Part shown: one piece after another, positions 47,842-57,486 of the stretch | Layout of the letters: every line of letters starts with the position of its first letter | How positions within the stretch are numbered: the first letter of the stretch is position 1 | From: Bacillota bacterium | GTDB lineage: Bacteria; Bacillota; Limnochordia; Limnochordales; DUMU01 | Direction of reading: 5' to 3' | Assembly: GCA_012839805.1 (NCBI GenBank) | Contig: DUMU01000020.1 | Coordinates: 32,945-96,944, forward strand | Length of the DNA: 64,000 bases | Program-made: the position numbers and the translations under genes | The notes under the pieces: generated by a model | What the model saw: the letters and a program-made list of their open reading frames with translations, nothing else | Database searches by the model: none | Told to the model about the DNA's origin: nothing

Positions 47842-48369
47842 TCAGAAGGTGTAACCTACATAGGCGGAGACTCCGGGCGTCCCGTCCTCCATCACCCGGT
47901 AGCCGCCCTCGGCCCCGAGAAAGACCCGCGGCGAGACGACGAGCTTGAAGCCGGCTTCCACGCCTGCGTTTGCTTTCTTGCTCTCAAGGACGTACTGGTG
48001 CAGCACCCCGGCGTAGACGGTGAGCCCGGCCACGCGGTCGGTATAGCGGGCGCCGATCAACACCACATGGCTATTCTGCCACCGGGCCAGTCCTCCGACG
48101 ACGCTTATGGCAGGGATCACTTCGTAAATCCCTTTAACACCGAACCCGGTGATTTCGAACTGCCGCGCCCGATCGATACCGAGGTTCGCCTGCACGGCGA
48201 GCCCGGGCGCCGCATCCAGCTCGGCAAATACACCGAGGATGTTGGTCTGCGTCAAGCTCATACCGGCCCCGATGCTGTTTTCAGCGGCCGCGGGGGTAGC
48301 CACGAGCACGATCGCCGCGACTGCCAGCAAAGCCAGGGCAACCGTGGACGACAAAACTCCGTTCTTCAT
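47842..48369 (-). CDS. Secreted putative outer-membrane beta-barrel protein
   Basis: Signal peptide ..VLVATPAAA|EN; strand-like repeats; C-term GTPGVSAYVGYTF. Confidence 0.65.
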   Translation of the reverse strand: MKNGVLSSTVALALLAVAAIVLVATPAAAENSIGAGMSLTQTNILGVFAELDAAPGLAVQANLGIDRARQFEITGFGVKGIYEVIPAISVVGGLARWQNSHVVLIGARYTDRVAGLTVYAGVLHQYVLESKKANAGVEAGFKLVVSPRVFLGAEGGYRVMEDGTPGVSAYVGYTF

Positions 48370-48603
48370 GTTTCCAGCCCCTTCCCTGGAACAGTGGTAT
48401 CACTAGCAGGGATTTTTCGCCGGAGAGGCCCCTGCCTCCTTCTGCTTGGAGGTAGGACTCTCGTGGGTCCGTTCTCGGGTCCAAGTTGCCGGCCGCCCGG
48501 CTCGAGGGACGTGAGCGTAGGTTGGGGCCGGCGAACCGGCGGAGGTGAAGCTGGCGATCCCGGCGAAGTCATTCGCAAGTACGGGCGGGGGAAAGGGGGA
48601 GGT

Positions 48604-49665
48604 ATGGTCGTGGAAGTAGAGCTGAAAATCAGGCCCCAGCCCGATTTCGAGGGCAGGCTCCGGCGGGTGCTGGTTCGCGACGGCCTGCCCGATCGGGTGC
48701 CGTTCTTCGAGCTCTTCGCCGATAACGAAATCATGGCTGCGATTCTGGGGCGACCGGTCAATTCCATCGCTGATGTGATCGAGTATCAGTACCGTCTCGG
48801 TTATGATTTCGTCAAAGTCGATGTAGCCGGGTTCGATCTTCCCACGGAGGGATATGGGTTCGCTCAGGATACGGCGCCGCTTCCTCACACGGTGCGTGCC
48901 TTTCACACCGCCTCGATGGGCGTGATCCGGACCTGGGAGGACTTCGAGCGTTACCCCTGGCCCAAGCCGGAGAACATCGACTTCTCCCCGCTCGAGGAAG
49001 CCGCGCGGCTCCTGCCTGAAGGGATGAAACTGATCGTACTGCGCGGGCACCAGCTTGAAAGCCCCATGGCCCTGATGGGGTTCGAAGGCCTCTCCTTCGC
49101 TTTGGCCGATCAACCGGACCTGGTAGAGGCGGTGTTCCAGCGAGTGGGCGAATTGGAACTGTACTGTTATCAAAACTGCGCTCAGATGGACGCGGTCGGG
49201 GCGATGGAGATCAGTGACGACCTGGGGTTCAAGAGCGGGACGCTGATCTCACCTGCCGCCCTCAGACGATATGTATTTCCCTGGTACAAACGGTTCGTGG
49301 AGGCTACGCACGCAGCTGGTAAGCCGGTAATACTGCACTCCTGCGGCAACCTGGAAGCCGTAATGGAGGACATCATTGCCTGCGGCATAGATGCCAAGCA
49401 TTCGTTCGAGGACCAGATCATGCCGGTGACGGAGTTCAAGCAGAGATACGGTGACCGCATGGCAGCCCTGGGCGGACTGGACATGGATTTCCTTTGCCGC
49501 CGGACTCCCGATGAGATTCGCGCCCGGGTACGGGAGATCATGGAGGTCTGTATGCCCGGCGGGGGTTATGCATTTGGTACCGGCAACACTGTCGCCAACT
49601 ACGTCCCGGTAGAGAACTTCCTCGCCGCTCTGGACGAAGCCTGGAAGGTCGGTTCGTACCGTTGA
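48604..49665 (+). CDS. Uroporphyrinogen decarboxylase (URO-D)-superfamily protein
   Basis: DRVPFFELFADNEIMAAILG, GKPVILHSCGNLEAVMEDIIACGIDAKHSFEDQIMPVTEFKQRYGDRMAALGGLD. Confidence 0.85.
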   Translation: MVVEVELKIRPQPDFEGRLRRVLVRDGLPDRVPFFELFADNEIMAAILGRPVNSIADVIEYQYRLGYDFVKVDVAGFDLPTEGYGFAQDTAPLPHTVRAFHTASMGVIRTWEDFERYPWPKPENIDFSPLEEAARLLPEGMKLIVLRGHQLESPMALMGFEGLSFALADQPDLVEAVFQRVGELELYCYQNCAQMDAVGAMEISDDLGFKSGTLISPAALRRYVFPWYKRFVEATHAAGKPVILHSCGNLEAVMEDIIACGIDAKHSFEDQIMPVTEFKQRYGDRMAALGGLDMDFLCRRTPDEIRARVREIMEVCMPGGGYAFGTGNTVANYVPVENFLAALDEAWKVGSYR

Positions 49666-49757
49666 ACTTGAAGCCGCGAGGCGGGGTCCCGAATCTTCGC
49701 AAGCAAAGTGGGGGAAGCGGGCAGGTTATATTCCGTGCCAACCAGGGAGGGATAGGT

Positions 49758-51512
49758 GTGGGTGAACTCGGCGCGGCTCGCGGGGCAAACGTGGCCGGCG
49801 CACCGGAGGCGAGGCAGGCGGGTCAAGCCGCCGCCGGCCGGCGACGGCCCCTCGTGGCCTACTTCTGTATGGAGTACGGGCTCGACGCCCGGCTCCCCAT
49901 CTATGCGGGCGGCCTGGGAATCCTGGCCGGAGACATAGTCAAAGCTGCCCGGGACGGGGGTTATCCGCTGGTCGCAGTGGGTATCCTCTGGCGCCAGGGA
50001 TACACCTGGCAGCGCCTGCGAGAGAACGGGCAGCCGTATGACTCCTACCCAAACTACGACGAAGCTCAGGGTTTCCTGGAGGACACCGGAGTGAAGGTGC
50101 GTGTCGAAATACGGGGGCGGGCGGTACGCTGCCGGGTTTGGAAAACCGAGGCTTTTGGCAACGTGCCTTTGATCCTCCTCGACACCAACCTTCCCGAGAA
50201 CGAGGACCGCTGGATAACCGGGCAACTTTACGGATGGTTCGAGGAGGAGCGTTTGGCACAGGAGATCGTTCTGGGGGTGGGCGGAGTAAGGGCCCTGCAG
50301 GCCCTGGACATCCATCCCGACATTTACCATTTCAACGAAGGGCATGCCATCCTTGCCGGGCTGGAACTGATCAAGGAGGAGATGCGGTCGGGACAGGCCA
50401 CGTTCAGCCGGGCCTGGCAGCGAGTGCGCCCCCGGATTGTCTTTACCACTCATACGCCGGTGCCGGAGGGGAACGAAGTTCACCGGTACGGAGCGATCTC
50501 TTACATGGGGGCCGATCTTGGGTTTACCCACTGGCAGCTAGAGCGGATAGGGGAGGCGCCGTTCAACATGACCATTGCCGGTTTGCGCCTGGCCTCCCGG
50601 GCCAACGCCGTATCGCAGCTACATGCCGAGACCGCCCAGAAGATGTGGCAGGGGGTTCAAGGGGCAGCTCCCATCGTTGGCATCACCAATGGCATTCATC
50701 TGCCCACCTGGCAGGACCGGCGTATCGCCGCTCTGGCGCGGCCCGTCGACCCGCGGCGGCTGTGGGAGGTGCACCAGGAGCTCAAGCAAGAGCTCATCGA
50801 CTTCGTGGAACGGCGCACCGGGATCCGCCTCGCGCTCGACCGCCTGCTCGTCGGCTTCGGCCGGCGAGCCGCCCCTTACAAGCGCAGCGACCTGGTCTTC
50901 CGCCGGCCGGATATCATCGAACCGTTGCTCGAGAGCCAGCGGGTGCAGTTCGTTTTCTCCGGCAAAGCCCACCCCCTCGACGATACCGGGAAGGCCATCG
51001 TGGCGCGCCTGGCCGAGATGGCCCGCCGGTATCCCCGTTCCGTCGTCTTCCTCGAAAACTATGACATGGAGATTGCGAGGTTCATGACCCGGGGCTGCGA
51101 CGTCTGGCTCAACAACCCCCGCCGTCCTCTCGAGGCGTCAGGCACCTCCGGCATGAAGGCAGCTGCCAACGGGGTGCTCAACCTGAGCACCCTCGACGGC
51201 TGGTGGCCGGAGGCCTGCCGGCACGGGGAGAACGGGTGGCAATTCGGTGATGGTTACGAGGGGAGCGATCAGGACGAACGAGACCTCGCCGCCCTCTACC
51301 GGGTTTTGCGGGAGGAAGTCATCCCGGTCTACTACGATCATCCCGACCGCTGGGTCCGCATGATGGTAAACAGCCTCGATCTGGCCGAACCCTTCTCCGC
51401 CCAGCGCATGCTCGATGAGTACTACGAGAAACTCTATGTCCCGGCGTGGGAGGACCGGCAGCGGGATTCGGAGAATCCGCGGGAAGAACCCGCTCTACCG
51501 CCCCTCGCGTAA
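49758..51512 (+). CDS. glgP: Alpha-glucan phosphorylase (GT35, short form)
   Basis: VAYFCMEYGLDARLPIYAGGLGILAGDIVKAA, GYEGSDQDERD, LNNPRRPLEASGTSGMKAAANGVLNLSTLDGWWPE; GTG at 49758. Confidence 0.92.
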   Translation: MGELGAARGANVAGAPEARQAGQAAAGRRRPLVAYFCMEYGLDARLPIYAGGLGILAGDIVKAARDGGYPLVAVGILWRQGYTWQRLRENGQPYDSYPNYDEAQGFLEDTGVKVRVEIRGRAVRCRVWKTEAFGNVPLILLDTNLPENEDRWITGQLYGWFEEERLAQEIVLGVGGVRALQALDIHPDIYHFNEGHAILAGLELIKEEMRSGQATFSRAWQRVRPRIVFTTHTPVPEGNEVHRYGAISYMGADLGFTHWQLERIGEAPFNMTIAGLRLASRANAVSQLHAETAQKMWQGVQGAAPIVGITNGIHLPTWQDRRIAALARPVDPRRLWEVHQELKQELIDFVERRTGIRLALDRLLVGFGRRAAPYKRSDLVFRRPDIIEPLLESQRVQFVFSGKAHPLDDTGKAIVARLAEMARRYPRSVVFLENYDMEIARFMTRGCDVWLNNPRRPLEASGTSGMKAAANGVLNLSTLDGWWPEACRHGENGWQFGDGYEGSDQDERDLAALYRVLREEVIPVYYDHPDRWVRMMVNSLDLAEPFSAQRMLDEYYEKLYVPAWEDRQRDSENPREEPALPPLA

Positions 51513-51526
51513 CGCCCGGGCCGGAC

Positions 51527-51562
51527 GACACCCCCGGCGGCTCCCATCCGGCCGGGGGTGTC
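51527..51562. terminator. Perfect 12-bp hairpin between convergent genes
   Basis: GACACCCCCGGC-n12-GCCGGGGGTGTC. Confidence 0.75.
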
Positions 51563-51572
51563 TCCTGCGCCG

Positions 51573-51812
51573 TTAATCGATGATCGGTGTTTCCTTGGTA
51601 GTATGCAGTGGCCGCATGGACCGTATTACCGAGCCGCACTTGGGACACCGGTAGATGAGCGCCCGGTGGGGTACCTGAGCGTTGGGACGGGTACGATACT
51701 TATCGAGGTATGAGTCGCACCGCATGCATTTCAGCGTGTAGCTCGTGCCGCGAAACTCGAGTGCGAACTGCTTCTCGAGTTGCTCGAACGTGGCCATACC
51801 GGTCACCCCCAA
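51573..51812 (-). CDS. Small zinc-ribbon hypothetical protein
   Basis: TLKCMRCDSYLDKYRT..ALIYRCPKCGSVIRS. Confidence 0.6.
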   Translation of the reverse strand: MGVTGMATFEQLEKQFALEFRGTSYTLKCMRCDSYLDKYRTRPNAQVPHRALIYRCPKCGSVIRSMRPLHTTKETPIID

Positions 51813-51836
51813 GGTGCTGAAACTCCGTTTCCAGCT

Positions 51837-52022
51837 CTAGGTTCGCTTCCGGCGCTCCACCTCCTGCCCGTTTTTGTCGTCTTTCCTGATGTTTGCCGTT
51901 GCGGCGGCCTTGCTCGCCCAGTAGCGGGACTCCAGCCGGTAGCCGCTCAGCGTCAGGAATGCGAACGCACCCAAGAATAGCAATACGACGACCAGTTCGA
52001 GCCAAGGTATGCCCATGACCAT
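51837..52022 (-). CDS. Small single-TM hypothetical protein
   Basis: WLELVVVLLFLGAFAFLTLSGYRLESRYWASKAA; directly upstream of zinc-ribbon ORF on same strand. Confidence 0.4.
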   Translation of the reverse strand: MVMGIPWLELVVVLLFLGAFAFLTLSGYRLESRYWASKAAATANIRKDDKNGQEVERRKRT

Positions 52023-52498
52023 GCAGATATTCCTCCCCCTTCTTCAGGATGCCCGCTTGCCCACCAGCAGGCCGGGCAGTTGGTCCGGGTGAACGGGATG
52101 CTGGAAGAGAGAGGAATACTACCGGTATTTCGAGTGATTTTGAACTGCCGGCAAGTACACCTGCACTGCCGCCACGGGCGGGCCGGTCCTGTGCCAGGGC
52201 GGCTGAGCAGGTCTGGGTAGGGGCGACACTTCAAGGAGCGGTACGACGATGATCGGGAGGTTCCGTGAACCCGGCGGGCGGGCGACGGGAAAGGAGGCCG
52301 CTTCTCCGTCCCGCACCGTCTCGCCCTCCGGTTGGTGCGCCGGCGGCGCCGTCCCTGTCTGGTCCTGATCCGGGGTCACCGGGGCCGAAAGAGAACCCAG
52401 GCCGCTGGTCAGACGTTGCAGGTCGTGGGCCTCCGAAAAAGTCCCGGAAAAAGGAAACGCGATGAGCGCCGCAAAGAGGAGCGACCCGAGTAGTGAGT

Positions 52499-53629
52499 TC
52501 AGACCACGCTGCCTCCTTTGGCGAGCGTTTTCGCCGTCCCGAACGGCTCGGACGCCCCGGATGGCCCGGATGCCCCCGACAATGTCACCTCGCGTATTCT
52601 GTGCAGAGTCCGGCGGGGTGTATCAGGCGGAACGGTGCAGCCGGGCCCCACCAGGAATCCGCCGGTGCTGTTTCCCCGGCCGCCTTCCCACTCGGTATGC
52701 GCCGCCCGGATCGACGCCTCCACTTCCGGGAGGGATTGGTAGGAGATGACGAGTTCGTCGATGCCGCCGATTACCGCTTTGCCGGTCCGCTCGCGCACCT
52801 CGGCCAGGGTGGGGGCGGTGTGATGGTGCGACCAGTTGAAAGCTTCTACCGGATAGCCGGCGACCCGGTCAAAGTCCAGGTCTACCCCATGCACGTGGCC
52901 TATGCGGACCAGGCCGGCCTGGCCGGCGGCGCGCAGTATCTCCCGGTCAAAAGGAGCTATAAACCTTTCGAATTGCTCTGCCGTGGTCCGGGACGGGCTC
53001 GGGGCTTCGGATCGCCCGGCCTTGCGCGCGCCGGCCGAAGCCGTGCCGGAACCGGCGGAGTCAGTGCCCGGGGCCGGGACCCGGCTTGCCCCGTTGATGG
53101 AGTAAAAGATGCCGGTAGCGCCGGCCTCCCGGCATGCTGCGACGTAGGCGACCAGCGTACGGGTTACCGCGGCCAGCATGGCCAGCCCCGCCTGCGGGTG
53201 GGCGAGGATCACCGGCCAGACCGCCGCACCGGCAGCCCGAACCACGGTCTGGAGAGGACTGAAGATCGTCTCCACAATAGGGACGTCGGGGCCGAGCTCC
53301 TGCCGTAGGTACCGTATACAGGTAAGTTGCCGGGCAAAGGGTTCCTCGGCAAGCGAGAGCGGTTCGAACCTTCTGAGGTCAGCCTCGGTGGCTACCGTCT
53401 CCAGACCGGCGGGGAGGGGGTAACGATAGTCGTTCATTACCTTCAGGAAGTCCCAATCGTACTCGGTGAAATACCGCAGGTGCAGCCGGGCGGTCTCCTC
53501 GCCGGAAAGGTGTTCGCTCGCAAAATGGAGCCAGACACTGGCCGGAGGATGGTCGACTTCCTCGCCGGCGATAGCGGCCCGGAATCTTTCCAGTTTGTTC
53601 ATCGTATGGTTGGCCAGGCTTTTCACCAT
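52499..53629 (-). CDS. URO-D-superfamily protein
   Basis: HTMNKLERFRAAIAGEEVDHPPASVWLHF, DFLKVMNDYRYPLP, IGHVHGVDLDFDRVAGYPVEAFNWSHHHTAPTLAEVRERTGKAVIGGIDE. Confidence 0.85.
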   Translation of the reverse strand: MVKSLANHTMNKLERFRAAIAGEEVDHPPASVWLHFASEHLSGEETARLHLRYFTEYDWDFLKVMNDYRYPLPAGLETVATEADLRRFEPLSLAEEPFARQLTCIRYLRQELGPDVPIVETIFSPLQTVVRAAGAAVWPVILAHPQAGLAMLAAVTRTLVAYVAACREAGATGIFYSINGASRVPAPGTDSAGSGTASAGARKAGRSEAPSPSRTTAEQFERFIAPFDREILRAAGQAGLVRIGHVHGVDLDFDRVAGYPVEAFNWSHHHTAPTLAEVRERTGKAVIGGIDELVISYQSLPEVEASIRAAHTEWEGGRGNSTGGFLVGPGCTVPPDTPRRTLHRIREVTLSGASGPSGASEPFGTAKTLAKGGSVV

Positions 53630-53639
53630 TGAAGTCCCC

Positions 53640-54170
53640 TCACAGTCGCAGTTCGAGCCGGAACACCGCCCCGTCTTGCGGATCGTCCATCCGGGCGACC
53701 AGCCGGAAACCCGCCTTCCGGTACAGGGCGAGCGCCGCCCGGTTACCAGTGCGAGTGGCGGCCACCAGCCGGCGAAAGCCGCGACGGCGAGCCACCCCTA
53801 TGCTCGCGGCAAGCAAGGAATAACCCAAGCCCTGGCTACGGTAGGGGGAGTCGAGGTAGATCACGAGAGCACCGGTACCGGGCCAGTCCGTCTCCCCGGC
53901 CTCCACGGGGTCGATTCCGGCGTGGCCGATGAGCGCTCCCCCGTCGAAGAGCCCCAAGAGCACGGCGCCGCGGTGGTGGGCCTGCTGCAAGAAGCGAACC
54001 ACCCCGTCAACCGTTTCGGCCAGAACCGGGATGCCGAGCCAACCTTCGGCGGCGACCCGGTTGGTCAGCTCGAGGAGCTCACCGGCATCAGGAAGCGAAG
54101 GCTCAAGCTCCCGCAAAATCAACGGGCGGCCCTGGTAAGCAATCTCCAACTCAAAGATCGGCCGGGGCAT
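53640..54170 (-). CDS. GNAT-family N-acetyltransferase
   Basis: VIYLDSPYRSQGLGYSLLAASIGVARRRGFRRLVAATRTGNRAALALYRKAGFRLVAR. Confidence 0.9.
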   Translation of the reverse strand: MPRPIFELEIAYQGRPLILRELEPSLPDAGELLELTNRVAAEGWLGIPVLAETVDGVVRFLQQAHHRGAVLLGLFDGGALIGHAGIDPVEAGETDWPGTGALVIYLDSPYRSQGLGYSLLAASIGVARRRGFRRLVAATRTGNRAALALYRKAGFRLVARMDDPQDGAVFRLELRL

Positions 54171-54642
54171 TGTTTTCGTTTCCCCAGTAGACGTACCGTT
54201 TGTCTTTGGTCCGATAGACGTATACCTTGCCCCTTTCGAAACTCCCGGTATACCACGGATGCCCCAGGTAGAGGTCGATGAAGTAGAGATAGCGCGAAGT
54301 GAGCCGGCTGAACGGGATGTAAGTGATGAAGCGAAGCGGCCGCCCGTGGCTGATCACCACGTTGACCCGGCGGAAGTCGACTTGAGCGGGAACGGGAATT
54401 CCGTAATCGTCGAACGCTTCTTCCCCGGCATCGTATGCCATCTTCCACGAGGGGCGGTCCTGCCTTGCAGCGACCTCGGAATAGCGGGTTTCGAGCAGCT
54501 CCAGGCGGATCACGCGGGGAAAGAAGAGGTAAACGAGAAAAACCACGGTGGCGGCCAGGAAAACGCGTCCTACCCACTTCCACCCGCGCCAGCGCCGCAT
54601 GCGTACCTCTCCTTTGCCTGGTTGGCCCCGCCTCTTATTCAT
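54151..54642 (-). CDS. Membrane-anchored hypothetical protein
   Basis: Single N-terminal TM VGRVFLAATVVFLVYLFF; start probably at internal MRRW; overlaps GNAT gene by ~20 bp. Confidence 0.55.
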   Translation of the reverse strand: MNKRRGQPGKGEVRMRRWRGWKWVGRVFLAATVVFLVYLFFPRVIRLELLETRYSEVAARQDRPSWKMAYDAGEEAFDDYGIPVPAQVDFRRVNVVISHGRPLRFITYIPFSRLTSRYLYFIDLYLGHPWYTGSFERGKVYVYRTKDKRYVYWGNENNAPADL

Positions 54643-54819
54643 GGTACGTCAAGGAAGGCCGTAAAGGAAGGGGCGCCCTTCTCCTCGGCGAGCGCCGGCG
54701 GTAGCGGCCGCGCGCCGCCCGCTCGCCGGGCAGGGGCAGTTCAAGACTCGATCGTACCGGCCCGGCTTGGGTAGAATGGAGGCGGGAAAGCCAGAACGGT
54801 TTCCAGGGAGGGATCGCAG

Positions 54820-55857
54820 GTGGAGGAAAGACCTGCTCCAGTTGCCGCCGTACCTGCGGGCACGAGCGATGAAGATGCAATGCTATCGGCCGCCCGGGCG
54901 GCCCGCTTGCGGCTGGGACTCATCGGCAGTGGCCTCGTCGGGGCAACCTTCGCCTACACGGTGGTCCTGCGGGGGCTCGCGAGCGAAATCGTGATCCTGG
55001 ATATCAACCGGGACAAGGCAGAAGGGGACGTGATGGACCTTAACCATGCTTTGCCCTTTGCCCAGCCGGCCGTCGTCCGCACCGGGGATTACCCGGACCT
55101 GGCGGGCGTCGACGTGGTGGTCATAGCGGCGGGGGCGGCGCAAAAGCCGGGAGAGACCCGGCTGGATCTGGTCCGCAAGAACACGCAGATTTTCCGGGAC
55201 ATCATAGCCCGGCTCGCGGCGGTAAACCCCCACGCCGTCCTGGTCATTGCCACCAACCCCGTGGACGTGCTGACCTACGTATCCTGGAAGTTATCGGGTT
55301 TTCCGGCCCACCGGGTGATTGGCTCCGGAACCCTGCTTGACTCGGCCCGTTTGCGCTTTCTCCTCGGCCGTCATTGCGGCGTCGATCCTCGTAGCGTTCA
55401 CGCCTACATCGTCGGGGAGCACGGCGATTCCGAATTGGCAGTATGGAGCTTGACTACAGTGGGCGGCGTGCCGCTGCGACAGATGTGCCCGCGCTGCGGG
55501 CGGGCCTGTGAACCCCGGGTTTGGGAAAACATCTTCCGGCAGGTTCGGGACGCGGCGTACGAGATCATCAAGCGGAAGGGCGCCACCTACTATGCCATCG
55601 CGGCCTCCCTCGCCCGTATCGTGGAAAGCATCGGAGGCGATCAGCATTCGGTGTTGACCGTCTCGGCCCAGGCAGGCCCCGAGCTTTTGCCGGAAGCGCC
55701 CCACGTGTTCCTGGGAGTGCCGGCCGTGGTGGGGCGCTCGGGAGTGGAGCGAGTCTTGCCGTTGCCCCTCAGCGGCGAGGAGAAAGCGGCCTTTGAACGT
55801 TCCGGCCGCTTGCTCGCAGAGGTGATAGCCTCGCTGGAGAGGGAGGGGCTGGTTTAA
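54820..55857 (+). CDS. ldh: L-lactate dehydrogenase
   Basis: GLIGSGLVGATFAYTVVLRGLASEIVILDINRDKAEGDVMDLNHA, VATNPVDVLTYVSWKLSGFPAHRVIGSGTLLDSARLR, VGEHGDSELAVWS. Confidence 0.95.
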   Translation: MEERPAPVAAVPAGTSDEDAMLSAARAARLRLGLIGSGLVGATFAYTVVLRGLASEIVILDINRDKAEGDVMDLNHALPFAQPAVVRTGDYPDLAGVDVVVIAAGAAQKPGETRLDLVRKNTQIFRDIIARLAAVNPHAVLVIATNPVDVLTYVSWKLSGFPAHRVIGSGTLLDSARLRFLLGRHCGVDPRSVHAYIVGEHGDSELAVWSLTTVGGVPLRQMCPRCGRACEPRVWENIFRQVRDAAYEIIKRKGATYYAIAASLARIVESIGGDQHSVLTVSAQAGPELLPEAPHVFLGVPAVVGRSGVERVLPLPLSGEEKAAFERSGRLLAEVIASLEREGLV

Positions 55858-57322
55858 CCGGGAGTGACGGCGGCAGCGCTCGCAGAACCAGGGCGAGGGC
55901 CAGGGCTGCCAGCGCTACCGAGATAGCGTCGTCGGCCAGGATGGCGATGATGATCCCATCCAGGCCCCAGGCCGGGTCGGCCACCAGGTGGTAGGCAACG
56001 CCCAGGCGTAGCAGGGACGAGACTATCAGTATCACGAAACCGGGTGCCGTACGGCCCAGGCCGTTAAGAACGGCCATCAAAATGTGGTAGACGAAGGCCA
56101 GGGGGGCGGCCCAGGCGAGCAGGGAGAGGAGGCGGGCGGCTCCCGCCTGCTCCATTCCGTAGAGGAGCGTGACGATGGGCGTAGCGAAGGTAGTGGCCCC
56201 GGTGAGGACGATCAGTCCGAGGGCCAGGGCCGTCGACAGCGACAGGCTGAGGAGACGACGCAAGCGCCGGTGATCGCCCCGCTCCCAGGCGGCCGCGGTA
56301 GCCGGTAGCAGCACGCGGACCAACGGGTTTATGAGCACCATGGGGAAGTAAAGAAGGGGGAAGACCATACCGTTCATCTGTCCGTAAAAGCGGGTGAACT
56401 CGTGGCCGGGAACTCCTGCCGCGACCAGCCGGCGCGGAATGACGGCAAGATAGGCGATCTGAAAAAGACTCGCGTACACGTGGGCCGCTACCAGGGGCAG
56501 GGCCAGGCGAAAAAGACCGCGCCCCACCGGGGATGGTTCCGGGACAGGTGGCAACCGGGAAGCCCGTCGGGACGGTCGCCGGCTCCGGCCCGGTATAAAG
56601 CCCGCGCCCGAGGTCGGGTCGATGCCGGAGGGCAGGCCCGCCCGGCGGCGGCGTACCAGGAAGAGCAGGGTGAAAAGATCGGCGGCTTCCCCGATGGCGG
56701 AGCCGATCATGATCCCTTGGGCGACGCGAGCGGCGCCCTCGGGTAGCAGCAGGGAGACGAGGAAGAGAACGGCGGGAACCCGGGCCAGCTGTTCCACGAG
56801 TTGGGCCAGGGCGGTGGGAATCATGGACTGGTAACCCTGCAAGAAGGCCCTGATCCAGGAGGCAAGCACCGCGGGCAGCAAGACCAGGGGGTACATATCG
56901 AGCGCTCCCTGCGCCCGGCGATCGGCCAGGAGGCGGCCGCCGCCCAGGCTGAGGAGCGTCCAGAGAAGGAGGCTGGTAAGGAGCGTCGTCCCGAGAAGAA
57001 TTCGCAGGGTGTAGCGGGCGGCGTCAAGAGCACGATGGTGGTCACGGCGGGCGCCGGCTGCGGCCACCAGCTGGGAGAGAGCGATGGGCAACTCGAGGGT
57101 GGCGGTGAGCCAGGCGATCCGGCGCCAGGGGGCGGTGAGTTCGAAGAGACCCAGGGGCTCGGCCCCCGCCAGGCGGGCCAGTAAGGCCCGGTAGGCCATG
57201 CCCGCCATCCGGTTGACCAGGGCCACGGCCGAGAGGGCGGCGGTGCTGCGCCAAAGCGGCCGCTGCCATAGACGAAGGTGCCGTGGTTGCCGGCGCGGTT
57301 CCAGTTCTCCAGGGGGTTTCAC
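55769..57322 (-). CDS. SpoVB/MurJ-like polysaccharide biosynthesis (MOP) family protein
   Basis: Multi-TM; ALSAVALVNRMAGMAYRALLARLAGAEPLGLFELT, LVLLPAVLASWIRAFLQGYQSMIPTALAQLVEQLARVPAVLFL. Confidence 0.85.
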   Translation of the reverse strand: MKPPGELEPRRQPRHLRLWQRPLWRSTAALSAVALVNRMAGMAYRALLARLAGAEPLGLFELTAPWRRIAWLTATLELPIALSQLVAAAGARRDHHRALDAARYTLRILLGTTLLTSLLLWTLLSLGGGRLLADRRAQGALDMYPLVLLPAVLASWIRAFLQGYQSMIPTALAQLVEQLARVPAVLFLVSLLLPEGAARVAQGIMIGSAIGEAADLFTLLFLVRRRRAGLPSGIDPTSGAGFIPGRSRRPSRRASRLPPVPEPSPVGRGLFRLALPLVAAHVYASLFQIAYLAVIPRRLVAAGVPGHEFTRFYGQMNGMVFPLLYFPMVLINPLVRVLLPATAAAWERGDHRRLRRLLSLSLSTALALGLIVLTGATTFATPIVTLLYGMEQAGAARLLSLLAWAAPLAFVYHILMAVLNGLGRTAPGFVILIVSSLLRLGVAYHLVADPAWGLDGIIIAILADDAISVALAALALALVLRALPPSLPVKPAPPSPARLSPLRASGRNVQRPLSPRR

Positions 57323-57486
57323 TTGCCGGGTAATCCCGTCGATGGTTCGAACCCTCCTCAGGAAACGCTATGCCGGGAGCTGCCTGCGCAGTCCGCAAGA
57401 CGGCCGGGGCTGGCGGCAGGAGGCCAAATCGTCGTAAAATGAATTGCATCCCGTGGAGCGATGCCAGTGTGAACTGAGTTCACCTG

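Noticed and set aside
55440-55530. Cys-rich insertion MCPRCGRACEPRVW in LDH as novel
   Set aside because: Cys-containing segments at this position are, as I recall, seen in other thermophile/Firmicutes LDHs; not enough to claim novelty
57340-57356. GGTTCGAACCC as a tRNA T-arm
   Set aside because: Flanking bases do not form a 5-bp T stem and no acceptor or anticodon arm is present
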